From CAZHBA01 sp964530225 (GTDB lineage: Bacteria; Pseudomonadota; Alphaproteobacteria; UBA6615), in assembly GCA_964530225.1 (NCBI GenBank), contig CAZHBA010000066.1, positions 1-64,000 of the forward strand: a stretch of 64,000 nt of DNA. Reading direction: 5' to 3'. This document shows, in pieces, positions 44,042 to 53,242 of this stretch. Below the pieces are notes generated by a model, which saw nothing but the letters and a program-made list of their open reading frames with translations, was not told the DNA's origin and did not search any database. A program made the position numbers and the translations under genes. Numbering within the stretch: position 1 is the stretch's first letter; each line of letters opens with the position of its first letter.

Positions 44042-45406
44042 TTAAAAATGTTCATGGATCCAATGGCCAAGCCGGCTTCCAAGGCCGCCTGACTCACCCT
44101 TCATGATTGATGTTGGCTCGGTGACCACCGACGGGTTTTCCATCGCGAAGGCAATCAATCCGGCGCTGGTTGCAAATGCGGGTCCCGACATGGATTCGGG
44201 CAAGCCGCGTAATCTGAGCGGACGGCCCATACGAATCTGCTTGTCGAGGACCATCGCCGCCAGTTCACGCACGCCCTGAAGTTGGCTGGCGCCGCCGGTG
44301 AGCACCACACGGCGACCGGCAACCGGGTCGAAGCCGCTGTCGGTCAAACGCTCGCGCACCAGCTCGAACGTCTCTTCCAACCGCGGTTGGATGATGCCGT
44401 TGAGCAGGGAGCGCGGTATGTGATTTGGACTGTTGTGTTCGTCTTCGCCAACATGGAGCACGTCGATCAATTCGTGCTCGTCGGCGGGTGTCGCCATGGT
44501 CGCGCCGTGCAGCGTCTTCAGGCGTTCAGCGTGAGAGATTGGGGTCGACAAGCCGCGGGCGATATCGTTGGTTACATGCGCCCCGCCAACTGGCACGATG
44601 TCGGTGAAGACGGCGTCGCCGTTGGAGTACACGGCGATACTGGTGGTGCCGGCGCCCATGTCGATGACGGTCACACCGAGATCGGTTTCGTCTTCCACCA
44701 GCGTCGATAGGCCCGACGCATACGGGGCGATAACGAAATCGTCGATCTGCAAATGGCAGCGGTCGACAACGTTGCGCAGGGTACGAATGACGCCGCTGCC
44801 CACGCTAACCAGATGCATATTGACCGACAGGTGATCGCCAAATATGCCGCGCGGGTCGCGAATACCGCGATTGCCGTCGACGGTATAGGCGACAGGAATG
44901 GAGTGGATGAGCTCACGTTCCACGCGATGACCGTTTTGTGCGCCGTGCTCGTTGGCGTGACCGTTGCTGTGGCCATTGGTGTGATCGCTATCGGCACCGT
45001 TCCCATTAGTGTCTATCGCCAGCGTTTGCTGGAAGGCCCGGTGCAGGTCTGTGTCGTCGATCTGCGTTCCGCCGATGTTGACGTTGACGCCGACGGTCTT
45101 CGATATCGGCTGACCGCCGTTGAGATTGACGGTGACCGATTTGATTGTGTCTCCGGCCATCTGCTCGGCGGCGAAAACGGCTTTGCGAATCGCGGTTTCG
45201 GCCATATCCACATCGACGATCAGGCCCCTTTTCAGCCCCGCGCTGACCTGCAGACCGGTGCCGACGATGCGCGGCTGAGCAACCACATTGCTGCTGCTTT
45301 CGAGCGCTGGCCTGTCGACCCGCGCGATCAGGCAGCACACCTTGCTGGTGCCGATATCGAGGGCAACAATAGTGCCGGTGCGCGGTTTGGTGAGGCGTTT
45401 TGTCAC
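44042..45406 (-). CDS. ftsA: Cell division protein FtsA
   Basis: Actin-like membrane tether for FtsZ, 454 residues from GTG 45406, which has AGAGGA nine bases upstream. The phosphate-1 motif is VALDIGTSKVCCLIA. The adenosine and phosphate-2 segments follow (VTVIDMGAGTTSIAVY, VVLTGGASQLQG). The C-terminal amphipathic membrane helix is SGGLGSRLGHWIHEHF. Unusually, the 1C subdomain carries an insertion of about 30 residues made almost wholly of Asn, Gly, His and Asp (residues 131-160, repeated NGH units). It lies 20 bases after ftsQ and 129 bases before ftsZ. Confidence 0.95.
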   Translation of the reverse strand: MTKRLTKPRTGTIVALDIGTSKVCCLIARVDRPALESSSNVVAQPRIVGTGLQVSAGLKRGLIVDVDMAETAIRKAVFAAEQMAGDTIKSVTVNLNGGQPISKTVGVNVNIGGTQIDDTDLHRAFQQTLAIDTNGNGADSDHTNGHSNGHANEHGAQNGHRVERELIHSIPVAYTVDGNRGIRDPRGIFGDHLSVNMHLVSVGSGVIRTLRNVVDRCHLQIDDFVIAPYASGLSTLVEDETDLGVTVIDMGAGTTSIAVYSNGDAVFTDIVPVGGAHVTNDIARGLSTPISHAERLKTLHGATMATPADEHELIDVLHVGEDEHNSPNHIPRSLLNGIIQPRLEETFELVRERLTDSGFDPVAGRRVVLTGGASQLQGVRELAAMVLDKQIRMGRPLRLRGLPESMSGPAFATSAGLIAFAMENPSVVTEPTSIMKGESGGLGSRLGHWIHEHF

Positions 45407-45426
45407 GACATTAAGTCCTCTTCGCC

Positions 45427-46275
45427 TCAAGTGTTTTCGCCGGTGGTGCGGGCCCGCTCGCTGCCGTCGCCACTAACGCGGACGATTAAGCGGTCGGGGA
45501 TACGCAGATCGATGGCGATAACGTTGCGCTCGAACAGTGCGTGTTCACGTTGGTATTCCGCTAAGCGGTCGAGCGCCGCTGCGATATTCTCCGCCGGCAG
45601 GCGGATGTCGATGCCGTTGCGCAAGCGCAAGTTCCAGCGCCGGCCGGAGACCCATATGGCGGCTTCGACCTGACCGGACACCGCCGGATAGGTACGCAAC
45701 AGATCGAGCAGTGGCGCGGCGTTTTTTGGCGCATCCTGGCCGACGATGCGGGGCAGTGCGGCGAAACCCTCCAGTTTATGCCGTTGGATCACTACGCCTT
45801 CGCGGTCGATCAGGGCGAAGTGGCCCTTGTGCTGCCACAACGCTAGCGCCTGCCGTTCTTCGATCTGCAGATAAACGGTGTCGGGAAGACGCCGCGCGAT
45901 GGCCACTGTCTTGACCCAGCCCAGAGATTCTATCCGCAGCCGCATTTCTTCCATGTCTATGGCCAGAATCGGCATGCCGCTGTGAACGTCGAGCGCGGCA
46001 ATCAGGTTATCACGGGATGTTATCTGGCGGCCACGCACGAGAACCTCGCGCACTGCCAACCCAGCGCCCGCGGTCGCCCCCCATATCGCCTTTTCGGCAA
46101 TCTCCATCTGTCGTTCCATCCAGCCCGACTCGACTGCGAACCAAGCGGCTCCACCAGTGCCACCCACAAACGCTATGAGTACGACACGGACGGCGATTCG
46201 CCGCCGCTGCAATCGACTCATCGCGCGCCGATGGGTCACTTTTTTGCGCTTAAAAAGAGTGGGAATCAGTCGCAC
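45427..46275 (-). CDS. ftsQ: Cell division protein FtsQ
   Basis: Bitopic divisome protein of 282 residues. A cytoplasmic basic N-terminus (LFKRKKVTHRRAMSRLQRRR) precedes one membrane helix (VRVVLIAFVGGTGGAAWFAV) and the periplasmic POTRA domain (VREVLVRGRQITSRDNLIAAL, then IESLGWVKTVAIARRLPDTVYLQIEE in pattern) and the FtsQ beta domain. It recruits FtsB and FtsL. It starts at GTG 46275, overlapping the end of ddl by 10 bases, and is followed by ftsA. Confidence 0.94.
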   Translation of the reverse strand: MRLIPTLFKRKKVTHRRAMSRLQRRRIAVRVVLIAFVGGTGGAAWFAVESGWMERQMEIAEKAIWGATAGAGLAVREVLVRGRQITSRDNLIAALDVHSGMPILAIDMEEMRLRIESLGWVKTVAIARRLPDTVYLQIEERQALALWQHKGHFALIDREGVVIQRHKLEGFAALPRIVGQDAPKNAAPLLDLLRTYPAVSGQVEAAIWVSGRRWNLRLRNGIDIRLPAENIAAALDRLAEYQREHALFERNVIAIDLRIPDRLIVRVSGDGSERARTTGENT

Positions 46276-47186
46276 TGTGCCGTCTCCACCAGCCAGTCAA
46301 CTAATTGTGTGAAAGCGATGCCCTCGTGCGCCGCCTGCTCCGGCACCAGGGAAAGCTGGGTCATGCCCGGTTGAGTGTTGACCTCGAGCATCACCAGTTC
46401 CTCGTTATTGTCGTCGTAGCGTAGGTCGGATCGGCTGACGCCGCGGCATCCTAGAGTTTGATGGGCCGTGGCGGCCCAGTTCATCGCCCGTTCGTAGACG
46501 CCGGACGACACCGGGGCAGGTATCAAATGTTTTGCTTTGCCGTCGGTGTACTTGGCTTCGTAATCGTAGAAACCTGTAACCGGGCGCAATTCGGTGACCG
46601 CCAGCGGCCGCGGCTCGTGCGAGGCCGCGCCCATGACGGCGACCGTTAGTTCGCGGCCGGGGATGTACCGCTCGACCAATAGCTGCGGCGGCGTGTCGGG
46701 CATGTCGTCGAGCGACGGCCGGTCGTCGCCTTCGAGCACGATATGAACGCCGACGGACGATCCCCCGTTGATTGGCTTGACCACATAGGGCCGCGGCATC
46801 ACGTCGCCCGCTTGTACGTCCTCAGGTGTGGCGATAACTGCGTCGGCAATACCGACACCTTGAGCAGCAAAGACTGCGCGGGCAGCGGCTTTGTCCATTG
46901 CCAGCGCCGATGCCAGAACCCCGGAATGGGTGTAGGGAATATGCAGTAGGTTAAGCAGGCCCTGGATACAGCCGTCCTCGCCGTAGCGGCCGTGCAGCGC
47001 ATTGAACGCGGCATCGGGGGCCGGATCGAGAGCTTCCAAAAGGGTGCCGATGTTGGCGGTCACGTCAACCTCATCGACCGTGTATCCCGCCTCGCGCAAG
47101 GCGGTGGCACATTGTTGTCCGGAATCGAGCGACACTTCGCGCTCGGCCGACGTTCCACCCATTAATACGACGATCCGGCGCGTCAT
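46266..47186 (-). CDS. ddl: D-alanine--D-alanine ligase
   Basis: ATP-grasp ligase of 306 residues that makes the D-Ala-D-Ala dipeptide for peptidoglycan. The N-terminus MTRRIVVLMGGTSAEREVSL fixes the start at ATG 47186, overlapping the murB stop by 4 nt. Other motifs are HGRYGEDGCIQGLL, YVVKPINGGSSVGVHIV, YIPGRELTVAVM and VMLEVNTQPGMTQLSLVPEQA, where metal and substrate bind. It lies between murB and ftsQ. Confidence 0.96.
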   Translation of the reverse strand: MTRRIVVLMGGTSAEREVSLDSGQQCATALREAGYTVDEVDVTANIGTLLEALDPAPDAAFNALHGRYGEDGCIQGLLNLLHIPYTHSGVLASALAMDKAAARAVFAAQGVGIADAVIATPEDVQAGDVMPRPYVVKPINGGSSVGVHIVLEGDDRPSLDDMPDTPPQLLVERYIPGRELTVAVMGAASHEPRPLAVTELRPVTGFYDYEAKYTDGKAKHLIPAPVSSGVYERAMNWAATAHQTLGCRGVSRSDLRYDDNNEELVMLEVNTQPGMTQLSLVPEQAAHEGIAFTQLVDWLVETAQCD

Positions 47187-48118
47187 GACTGGTCTCCCGC
47201 CGGTACGCCGATGCGCTCGAGTTCCCATTCTAGTTCGACGCCGGTGGTCTCGCGCACTCGCCGGCGCACCTCTTCGCCCAGTCCCTCGATATCTGCTGCT
47301 GTCGCGCCGCCGAGATTGACTAGGAAGTTGCAGTGTTTTTCAGAAACTTGCGCTTTACCCAGGCGCAGGCCACGGCAACCCGCCCGGTCGATCAGCCCCC
47401 AGGCCTTCTGGCCGTTGGGGTTTTTGTAGGTGCTGCCGCTGGTACGGGTGCGGATCGGTTGGGTCTCTTCGCGCACCTCTTGTACCAGTTCCATGGCGCG
47501 GGCGATTTCGTCTCTATTACCCCAAGCGCCTTCCATCATGCAGCCGGTGAAGATCCAATCAGTCGGCACACCACAACCGCGGTACCGCGGCGACCAGTCT
47601 TCTGGCGACAACGATTCGATGTCGCCTTGCGGGGTTAATGCCATGACGTCGACCACTAGGTCTTTCAGTTCGCGGCCATAGGCACCGGCGTTCATGCGTA
47701 ACCCGCCGCCGATGGTGCCGGGAATACCGGCGAGAAATTCGAACCCGGCGATGCCGGCGTCGCGTGCTGCTTTAGCAACGTTGTAATCCAGCGTCATGGC
47801 GCCGGCTTGAATATGCGTGCCGTCGACGCGGATCGTTGAGAACGGCCGGCCGAGGCGAACCACCACACCGGGAATGCCGCCGTCGCGCACCAGCATGTTC
47901 GAGCCGACACCGAGGACCGTCACCGGCACATTATTGGGCTTGCCGGCGAGGAAATTGGCCAGATCAGTCACATCGGCCGGCCGGTAGAGGACTTCTGCCG
48001 GTCCGCCGACGCGGAACCATGTGTAGCGGGCAATCGGCACCTGCGCATCGTAGCGGCCGCGCACAGGGGGTAGCCGGTCGACCAACTCGGTGGGTCGTTT
48101 ACGGTCGGCCATCATCAT
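47183..48118 (-). CDS. murB: UDP-N-acetylenolpyruvoylglucosamine reductase
   Basis: FAD-dependent reductase of 311 residues that completes UDP-MurNAc. The FAD-binding region is VLGVGSNMLVRDGGIPGVVVRLG, followed by AGIPGTIGGGLRMNAGAYG, the type IIa-like GSTYKNP motif with the catalytic Ser, and SEKHCNFLVNLG. The C-terminal Glu needed for catalysis is in GVELEWELERIG. The first of three consecutive ATG codons (48118) overlaps the murC stop; the longer frame has no conserved sequence. Confidence 0.96.
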   Translation of the reverse strand: MMMADRKRPTELVDRLPPVRGRYDAQVPIARYTWFRVGGPAEVLYRPADVTDLANFLAGKPNNVPVTVLGVGSNMLVRDGGIPGVVVRLGRPFSTIRVDGTHIQAGAMTLDYNVAKAARDAGIAGFEFLAGIPGTIGGGLRMNAGAYGRELKDLVVDVMALTPQGDIESLSPEDWSPRYRGCGVPTDWIFTGCMMEGAWGNRDEIARAMELVQEVREETQPIRTRTSGSTYKNPNGQKAWGLIDRAGCRGLRLGKAQVSEKHCNFLVNLGGATAADIEGLGEEVRRRVRETTGVELEWELERIGVPAGDQS

Positions 48119-49545
48119 GCTCCCGTCCCCGTACCGCGCTCCATGAGCGGCGTCAGTTGATCGGGCAATGCCTTGGCCCACGCAGTGATGTTGCCGGCAC
48201 CCAAACACACTACCATATCGTCGGGGCGTGCCGCGGCGGTGATCAGTTTTGCTAGTTGGTTTGGTTCGGGGAGTGGGCGCACATCGCGATGGCCGTGGTC
48301 GCGTAGACCCGCCACCAGCGCATCGCGGTCCACTCCCTCGATCGGGCTTTCGCCGGCCGGATAGATGTCGGTTACAAAAACGATATCGGCGTCGTTGAAG
48401 CAGGTGCAGAAGTCGTCGAACAGGCTTTGGACACGCGAATACCGGTGGGGTTGGAAAACGGCGATAACCTGGCCGGACGTACTGTTGCGCGCGGCGTTCA
48501 ACACCGCGGCGATTTCGACAGGGTGGTGGCCGTAGTCGTCAATGATCGTCACGCCGGCCACTACGCCGGTTTTGGTAAAGCGCCGATTGACGCCGGAAAA
48601 TTCAGCAAGACCATTGCGAATGGCCTCGTCGCCGACGCCCATTTCTAGTGCCACGCCAATGGCGGCGAGAGCGTTTTGCGCGTTATGGGTGCCGTACATG
48701 GGTAATTGTAGCGAATCGATGGTGCGCGCTGCATTGCCGCTGCGCTCGGCGATATTGATGTCGAATGTCACTCCGTGGGGGCCTGTCACGATATTGACGC
48801 CACGCACATCCGCCTGACGTGAAAAGCCGTAGGTGATAACGCGCCGGTCGGTAAGTTGTGATATCAACGCCTGCACTTCCGGATGGTCGATACACAGGGT
48901 GGCGAAACCATAGAACGGTATGTTCGAGACGAACGTGGCGAAGGCTTCGCGTACGGCGTCGAAGTCGCCGTAGAAATCCAGATGCTCGGGGTCGATATTG
49001 GTAACCACGGCGATGGTTGCTGGTAGCTTTATGAACGTGCCATCGGATTCGTCGGCTTCAACCACCATCCAGTCGCCGGCACCGAGGCGCGCATTGGTGC
49101 CGTAAGCATTGATTATGCCGCCGTTGATTACTGTGGGGTCGAACGCGGCGGCGTCTAGAACTGCGGCGACCAGCGATGTGGTGGTGGTTTTGCCATGGGT
49201 GCCGCCGACGGCGATCGACCATTTCAACCGCATTAGCTCGGCCAGCATTTCGGCGCGGCGCACCACTGGTATTAGATTGGCGCGCGCGCTCACCATTTCC
49301 GGATTGTCGGGTCCGATCGCGGTCGATACAACGACCACCGCGGCACCGTCGATGTTTTCGCTACGATGTCCGATCGAAACGTCGATACCGAGTTGACGCA
49401 GACGTTCGATATTGGCGCCTTCGGCGACATCGCTGCCTTGAACTGCGTAGCCCAGGGCGTGTAGCGTTTCGGCGATACCGCTCATGCCGATGCCGCCGAT
49501 GCCGACAAAATGAATAACGCCGATATCCAAGGGAAGCGCTTTCAT
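48115..49545 (-). CDS. murC: UDP-N-acetylmuramate--L-alanine ligase
   Basis: First Mur ligase of peptidoglycan synthesis, 476 residues from ATG 49545, which overlaps the murG stop by 4 nt. The N-terminal UDP-binding motif is VHFVGIGGIGMSGIAE-like (IHFVGIGGIGMSG), the ATP-binding loop is VGGTHGKTTTTSLVAAVL, and the family's DDYGHHPVEIAAVLNAAR and FQPHRYSRVQSLFDDF follow in the C-terminal domain. Confidence 0.97.
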   Translation of the reverse strand: MKALPLDIGVIHFVGIGGIGMSGIAETLHALGYAVQGSDVAEGANIERLRQLGIDVSIGHRSENIDGAAVVVVSTAIGPDNPEMVSARANLIPVVRRAEMLAELMRLKWSIAVGGTHGKTTTTSLVAAVLDAAAFDPTVINGGIINAYGTNARLGAGDWMVVEADESDGTFIKLPATIAVVTNIDPEHLDFYGDFDAVREAFATFVSNIPFYGFATLCIDHPEVQALISQLTDRRVITYGFSRQADVRGVNIVTGPHGVTFDINIAERSGNAARTIDSLQLPMYGTHNAQNALAAIGVALEMGVGDEAIRNGLAEFSGVNRRFTKTGVVAGVTIIDDYGHHPVEIAAVLNAARNSTSGQVIAVFQPHRYSRVQSLFDDFCTCFNDADIVFVTDIYPAGESPIEGVDRDALVAGLRDHGHRDVRPLPEPNQLAKLITAAARPDDMVVCLGAGNITAWAKALPDQLTPLMERGTGTGA

Positions 49546-50699
49546 TCCGCTGCCTCCCGTAAAGGCGTCGCCGGATCGCCGGCGTCGCCGTTCAACGGCA
49601 GTAGACCCTCGACCATGTCGGCGAGCTGATCCGTAGCCGACGGATTGCCTAAAGCCCGCGCCGCTTCGGCGACCTGAATCAGTGATGCCGGATCTTCCAA
49701 AGCGGCCTCGAGCCAACCGGCCAAGGCACCGGGCGTGAATTCCGGTTGCGGGATAACCCAGCCGCCGCCGCTATTCTTGATCGCGTGGGCGTTTTCCGTT
49801 TGATGATCATCGGCGGCGTGTGGGTAGGGGACGTAGAGGGCGGGCCGGCCGGCCGCCGTCAGTTCGGCCATCGTCGACGCCCCGGCGCGGCAGATTACCA
49901 AGTGTGAGCGAGCCAGCCGCTGCGGCACGTCGGCGAAAAATGTCGCCAGATCGACCGGCATATGCAGCGTTCGATAGGTCGCGCGCACCGCTTCGATGTC
50001 TTCTGGGCGGCATTGCTGGGAGACCCGAAACCGCAGCCGTAATTCGGGCGCCATAGTTTCAAACGCTGCAGGTACGATTTTGGAGAAAACCTGGGCACCC
50101 AGACTGCCGCCGAGAATCAGCACCTGCATAATGTCGGTCGGCGGTGAGTAGGGATGCGTGGTCAACGCCGCGATTTCGTCGCGTATCGGATTGCCGACGA
50201 TGCGTGCGCGAGCCGCACCGGCGTCGCTGAGTTTCAACGTGTGCTCGAACGATAGCGCGAAGGCTCGCGCACCGCGCGCCAACCGGCGATTAGCGCGTCC
50301 GAGAACGGCGTTTTGTTCGTGAATGAGGGTCGGTACGCCGGCCATGCCCGCGGCCAGAATCGGCGGTACGGTTGGGTAGCCACCAAACCCGACGGCGAGG
50401 GCGGGGTGCAGGCGGCGCACCAGTCGGCGCGCTTCGGTAAATCCCTTAACCAGTGCCAGAACGCCGCGGACGGTGGTGAAAATACCGCCGTCGAGCCGCC
50501 CGGCGGTGACCGCATAACGCTCTATTTCCGGCGGAAGGCCGAGATTTTCCCGGCTTACCGCAGCGCCACGGGCATCGCTGACAAAGACGACGCGGTGGCC
50601 TCGGCCCGATAGGGTTCTTGCCAGCGCTACACCGGGAAACATGTGCCCACCAGTGCCACCGGCGGCGATCAGAATGGGGCGGGCGGAGAGATTATTCAT
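49542..50699 (-). CDS. murG: UDP-GlcNAc:lipid I N-acetylglucosaminyltransferase
   Basis: GT28-family enzyme of 385 residues that turns lipid I into lipid II at the inner face of the membrane. The N-terminal glycine loop is ILIAAGGTGGHMFPGVALA, with GFGGYPTVPPILAAGMAGVP and LIHEQNAVLGRANR following. The C-terminal half carries LILGGSLGAQVFSKIVP and SHLVICRAGASTMAELTAAGRP, where UDP-GlcNAc binds. It overlaps ftsW upstream and murC downstream by 4 nt each. Confidence 0.97.
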   Translation of the reverse strand: MNNLSARPILIAAGGTGGHMFPGVALARTLSGRGHRVVFVSDARGAAVSRENLGLPPEIERYAVTAGRLDGGIFTTVRGVLALVKGFTEARRLVRRLHPALAVGFGGYPTVPPILAAGMAGVPTLIHEQNAVLGRANRRLARGARAFALSFEHTLKLSDAGAARARIVGNPIRDEIAALTTHPYSPPTDIMQVLILGGSLGAQVFSKIVPAAFETMAPELRLRFRVSQQCRPEDIEAVRATYRTLHMPVDLATFFADVPQRLARSHLVICRAGASTMAELTAAGRPALYVPYPHAADDHQTENAHAIKNSGGGWVIPQPEFTPGALAGWLEAALEDPASLIQVAEAARALGNPSATDQLADMVEGLLPLNGDAGDPATPLREAAE

Positions 50700-51820
50700 G
50701 TCCCCTCCACCTGACCGTTGCGCCGGCGCGTCAACGCCAACATCATGCCGATACCGAGCGCGATCGCCAGCAGCGATGAACCACCGTAGCTGATAAACGG
50801 CAAAGTCATACCCTTGGTCGGAATGAGCTGCAGGCTCGACGCCATGTTGATCAACGTCTGCAGGCCGAATTGCACCAGCAGACCCGATACCGCGAGCAAG
50901 ACGAACAGATTGCTCTCGCCCATGGTTCGTATGAGGCCACGCAGTACGATGAACGCGAACAGGGCAACGATGACCAAAGTGAGAATGAGCCCGAGTTCTT
51001 CGCCGGCAACGGCGAAAACGAAATCGGCGTGGGCGTCGGGCAAATTGTTTTTGACCGACCCTTCGCCGGGGCCTTGACCGAACAAGCCACCGTTCGAGAA
51101 CGCCTCGATACTACGCTCGATCTGATAGGTGTCACCGGTAGCGGGGTCGATGAAGCGGTCGATGCGGCTGGCGACGTGCGACAGGATCATATACGAGCTG
51201 GCCAGACCGGCGAGGCCGAGCATGATCAACCCGACGACCAACCACATGGGCAAACCCGCCAGGAAGAATTGAGCCATCCACACCGCGCCGATAACTGCGG
51301 CTTGCCCCATATCCGGCTGTGAGATCGTTAGCCAGGCGAGCAACGCGAAGGTGACTACCGCCAAGGTGTAGCCGGGGAATTTAGCGTCGCGGACTTTCTC
51401 GGCGAACAACCAGGCGGTCACTATCGCGAAGGTTGGTTTAGCGAACTCCGTGACTTGTATTGACAGGCCGGCGATCGAGAGCCAGCGGCGCGCACCATTG
51501 TGTTCGTCGCCGAATAGCTGGGTCGCGCCGAGCCCCAGCAGACAGACGGCAAAGCCGATTAGCGCCAGGCGGCGAATTTGTAACGGGGTCATTAGCGATG
51601 TGGCGATGATCAAAGCGACTGCCATCGGCAGGAAGACCAAGTGACGCCTAACGAAGTAAAGGCTATCGACGCCGATCCGTTCCGCCACTGCCGGGCTCGA
51701 CGCCAACGCCAGCATGGTGCCGAATGCCATCAGCGCGGCGACGGCGGCGAGGGTCCAGCGGTCTACCGTCCACCACCAGCGGCCCATAACGGAAGTGTCG
51801 GCGCGCGAGAACGTCGTCAT
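50696..51820 (-). CDS. ftsW: Peptidoglycan glycosyltransferase FtsW
   Basis: SEDS-family polymerase of 374 residues with about ten membrane helices, acting with FtsI at the septum. The family signature is near the C-terminus (LIPTKGMTLPFISYGGSSLLAIALGIGMML). The large periplasmic loop contains SIEAFSNGGLFGQGPGEGSVKNNLPDAHADFVFAVAGEELG in pattern, the usual SEDS catalytic region with its Asp. A cytoplasmic N-terminus of about 20 residues precedes the first helix. It overlaps murD and murG by 4 nt at either end. Confidence 0.96.
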   Translation of the reverse strand: MTTFSRADTSVMGRWWWTVDRWTLAAVAALMAFGTMLALASSPAVAERIGVDSLYFVRRHLVFLPMAVALIIATSLMTPLQIRRLALIGFAVCLLGLGATQLFGDEHNGARRWLSIAGLSIQVTEFAKPTFAIVTAWLFAEKVRDAKFPGYTLAVVTFALLAWLTISQPDMGQAAVIGAVWMAQFFLAGLPMWLVVGLIMLGLAGLASSYMILSHVASRIDRFIDPATGDTYQIERSIEAFSNGGLFGQGPGEGSVKNNLPDAHADFVFAVAGEELGLILTLVIVALFAFIVLRGLIRTMGESNLFVLLAVSGLLVQFGLQTLINMASSLQLIPTKGMTLPFISYGGSSLLAIALGIGMMLALTRRRNGQVEGT

Positions 51821-53235
51821 ACCGCGCCCTCCGCCGCTAGCCCCATGACGGTCACGCGGAAGGCTTCGCCGCGTGCTTCGAAATCGGGAAACTGGTCGAA
51901 TGATGCGCAGGCCGGCGATAAGAGAACGACGCTAGGTTGCGGGTCTGACTGAGCTAGTTCCGCGGCTGCGGTGACGGCGGCAGCTAACTCACCACTAAGC
52001 GTAAAGGGTACCTTGCCATCGAGGGTCTTGGCGAAATCATCGGCGGCCTCGCCGATCAGGAAGGCGTGGCTGATCCGCGGGAAGAATGGCTCCAGTGCCC
52101 CGATGCCGCCGGCTTTCGCTAAGCCGCCGGCGATCCAGATGATATTGTCGTTACAGGCCAGCGCGTGCGCGGCGGCGTCGGCGTTCGTTGCCTTGGAATC
52201 GTTGATAAACCGGCAACCACCGATATCCGCCACCAATTCCTGGCGGTGGGCGAGGCCCGGGAAGGTCGTAATGCCATCGATCACGGCGCTATCGCCAATC
52301 GACGCATCACCAGCGGCGATGACCGAGACAGCCGTATAGGCAACAGCGGTATTTTGCGTATTGTGATGGCCGGGCAGCGTGTCGACTTTACTTAGATCTA
52401 TGATGCGCTTTGCATTACCGCCGCGGTCGTCGATCAACCAGCCATCGACGACATAGACACCGCCGGCGACCGGCCGTTTAACCGAAACCGCGACCACCGG
52501 CTGGCCCTGCGTGGCAAGATCGTCGTAAATTGCGTAGCTGGCCTTGTCGTCGATCCCGACGATGGCCACGCGTTCCGGCGTTAGTCCGGCAAAAATTCGG
52601 CGCTTGGCGGCGATATAGCCGTCCATGCCGCCATGCCGGTCGAGATGATCGGGGCTAATATTAAGTAATATCATCACATCGAAGGTGGCTGACGGCAGCA
52701 ACTCGAGCTGATAGGAGGAGAGTTCCAGCACGTAGATGCCGCCGCCGCCCATCGGCGCCAGGGAGAGGACTGGTGCGCCGATATTTCCGCCGACCACCGC
52801 TTGTTTGCCGATCTGGTTCAAGATGTGGCTGATCAGCGCCGTCGTGGTCGATTTGCCGTTGGTGCCGGTGATGCCGATGTAGGCGGCGTCGCGTTCGGCA
52901 CGCGCCAGCAATTCAATATCGCAAACGATCTCGCAACCCGCCGCGCGCGCGCGTGTTACCGCCGGGTGCGGAGTCGGATGGGTGTGAGGAATGCCCGGGC
53001 TCAGCAGCAGGGTGGGTACGTCCTGCAAGTCCGCCGTCGTTAGATCGACCAACGGCATACCGTTGTCCCGCGCCGCCTCGCGTCTCGCTGGGTCGTCGTC
53101 CCAGGCGCGTACGTTGGCGCCACCGTTGTGCAACGCGCGCGCTGCCGACAGTCCCGACTTGCCAAGGCCGAGCACAGCGATAGACGCGCCGGAAAAGGCG
53201 GACAGGTCGATGCGCGATTGCGGTGCAGCGTTCAT
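51817..53235 (-). CDS. murD: UDP-N-acetylmuramoylalanine--D-glutamate ligase
   Basis: Mur ligase of 472 residues adding D-Glu. The N-terminal UDP-binding domain reads ASIAVLGLGKSGLSAARAL. The ATP loop is GITGTNGKSTTTALISHIL, followed by SSYQLELLPSATFDVMILLNISPDHLDRHG and FINDSKATNADAAAHAL in the C-terminal domain. It begins seven bases after the mraY stop and overlaps ftsW by 4 nt. Confidence 0.97.
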   Translation of the reverse strand: MNAAPQSRIDLSAFSGASIAVLGLGKSGLSAARALHNGGANVRAWDDDPARREAARDNGMPLVDLTTADLQDVPTLLLSPGIPHTHPTPHPAVTRARAAGCEIVCDIELLARAERDAAYIGITGTNGKSTTTALISHILNQIGKQAVVGGNIGAPVLSLAPMGGGGIYVLELSSYQLELLPSATFDVMILLNISPDHLDRHGGMDGYIAAKRRIFAGLTPERVAIVGIDDKASYAIYDDLATQGQPVVAVSVKRPVAGGVYVVDGWLIDDRGGNAKRIIDLSKVDTLPGHHNTQNTAVAYTAVSVIAAGDASIGDSAVIDGITTFPGLAHRQELVADIGGCRFINDSKATNADAAAHALACNDNIIWIAGGLAKAGGIGALEPFFPRISHAFLIGEAADDFAKTLDGKVPFTLSGELAAAVTAAAELAQSDPQPSVVLLSPACASFDQFPDFEARGEAFRVTVMGLAAEGAV

Positions 53236-53242
53236 TCCGGCC

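Noticed and set aside
43909..44097. 62-residue minus-strand frame between ftsA and ftsZ
   Set aside because: It overlaps the ends of both genes, has no domain and no ribosome-binding site. The 129-base gap probably holds only an ftsZ leader.
44753..45673. 306-residue open frame antisense to ftsA and ftsQ
   Set aside because: The opposite strand encodes unmistakable FtsA and FtsQ. The frame's composition mirrors the sense codons.
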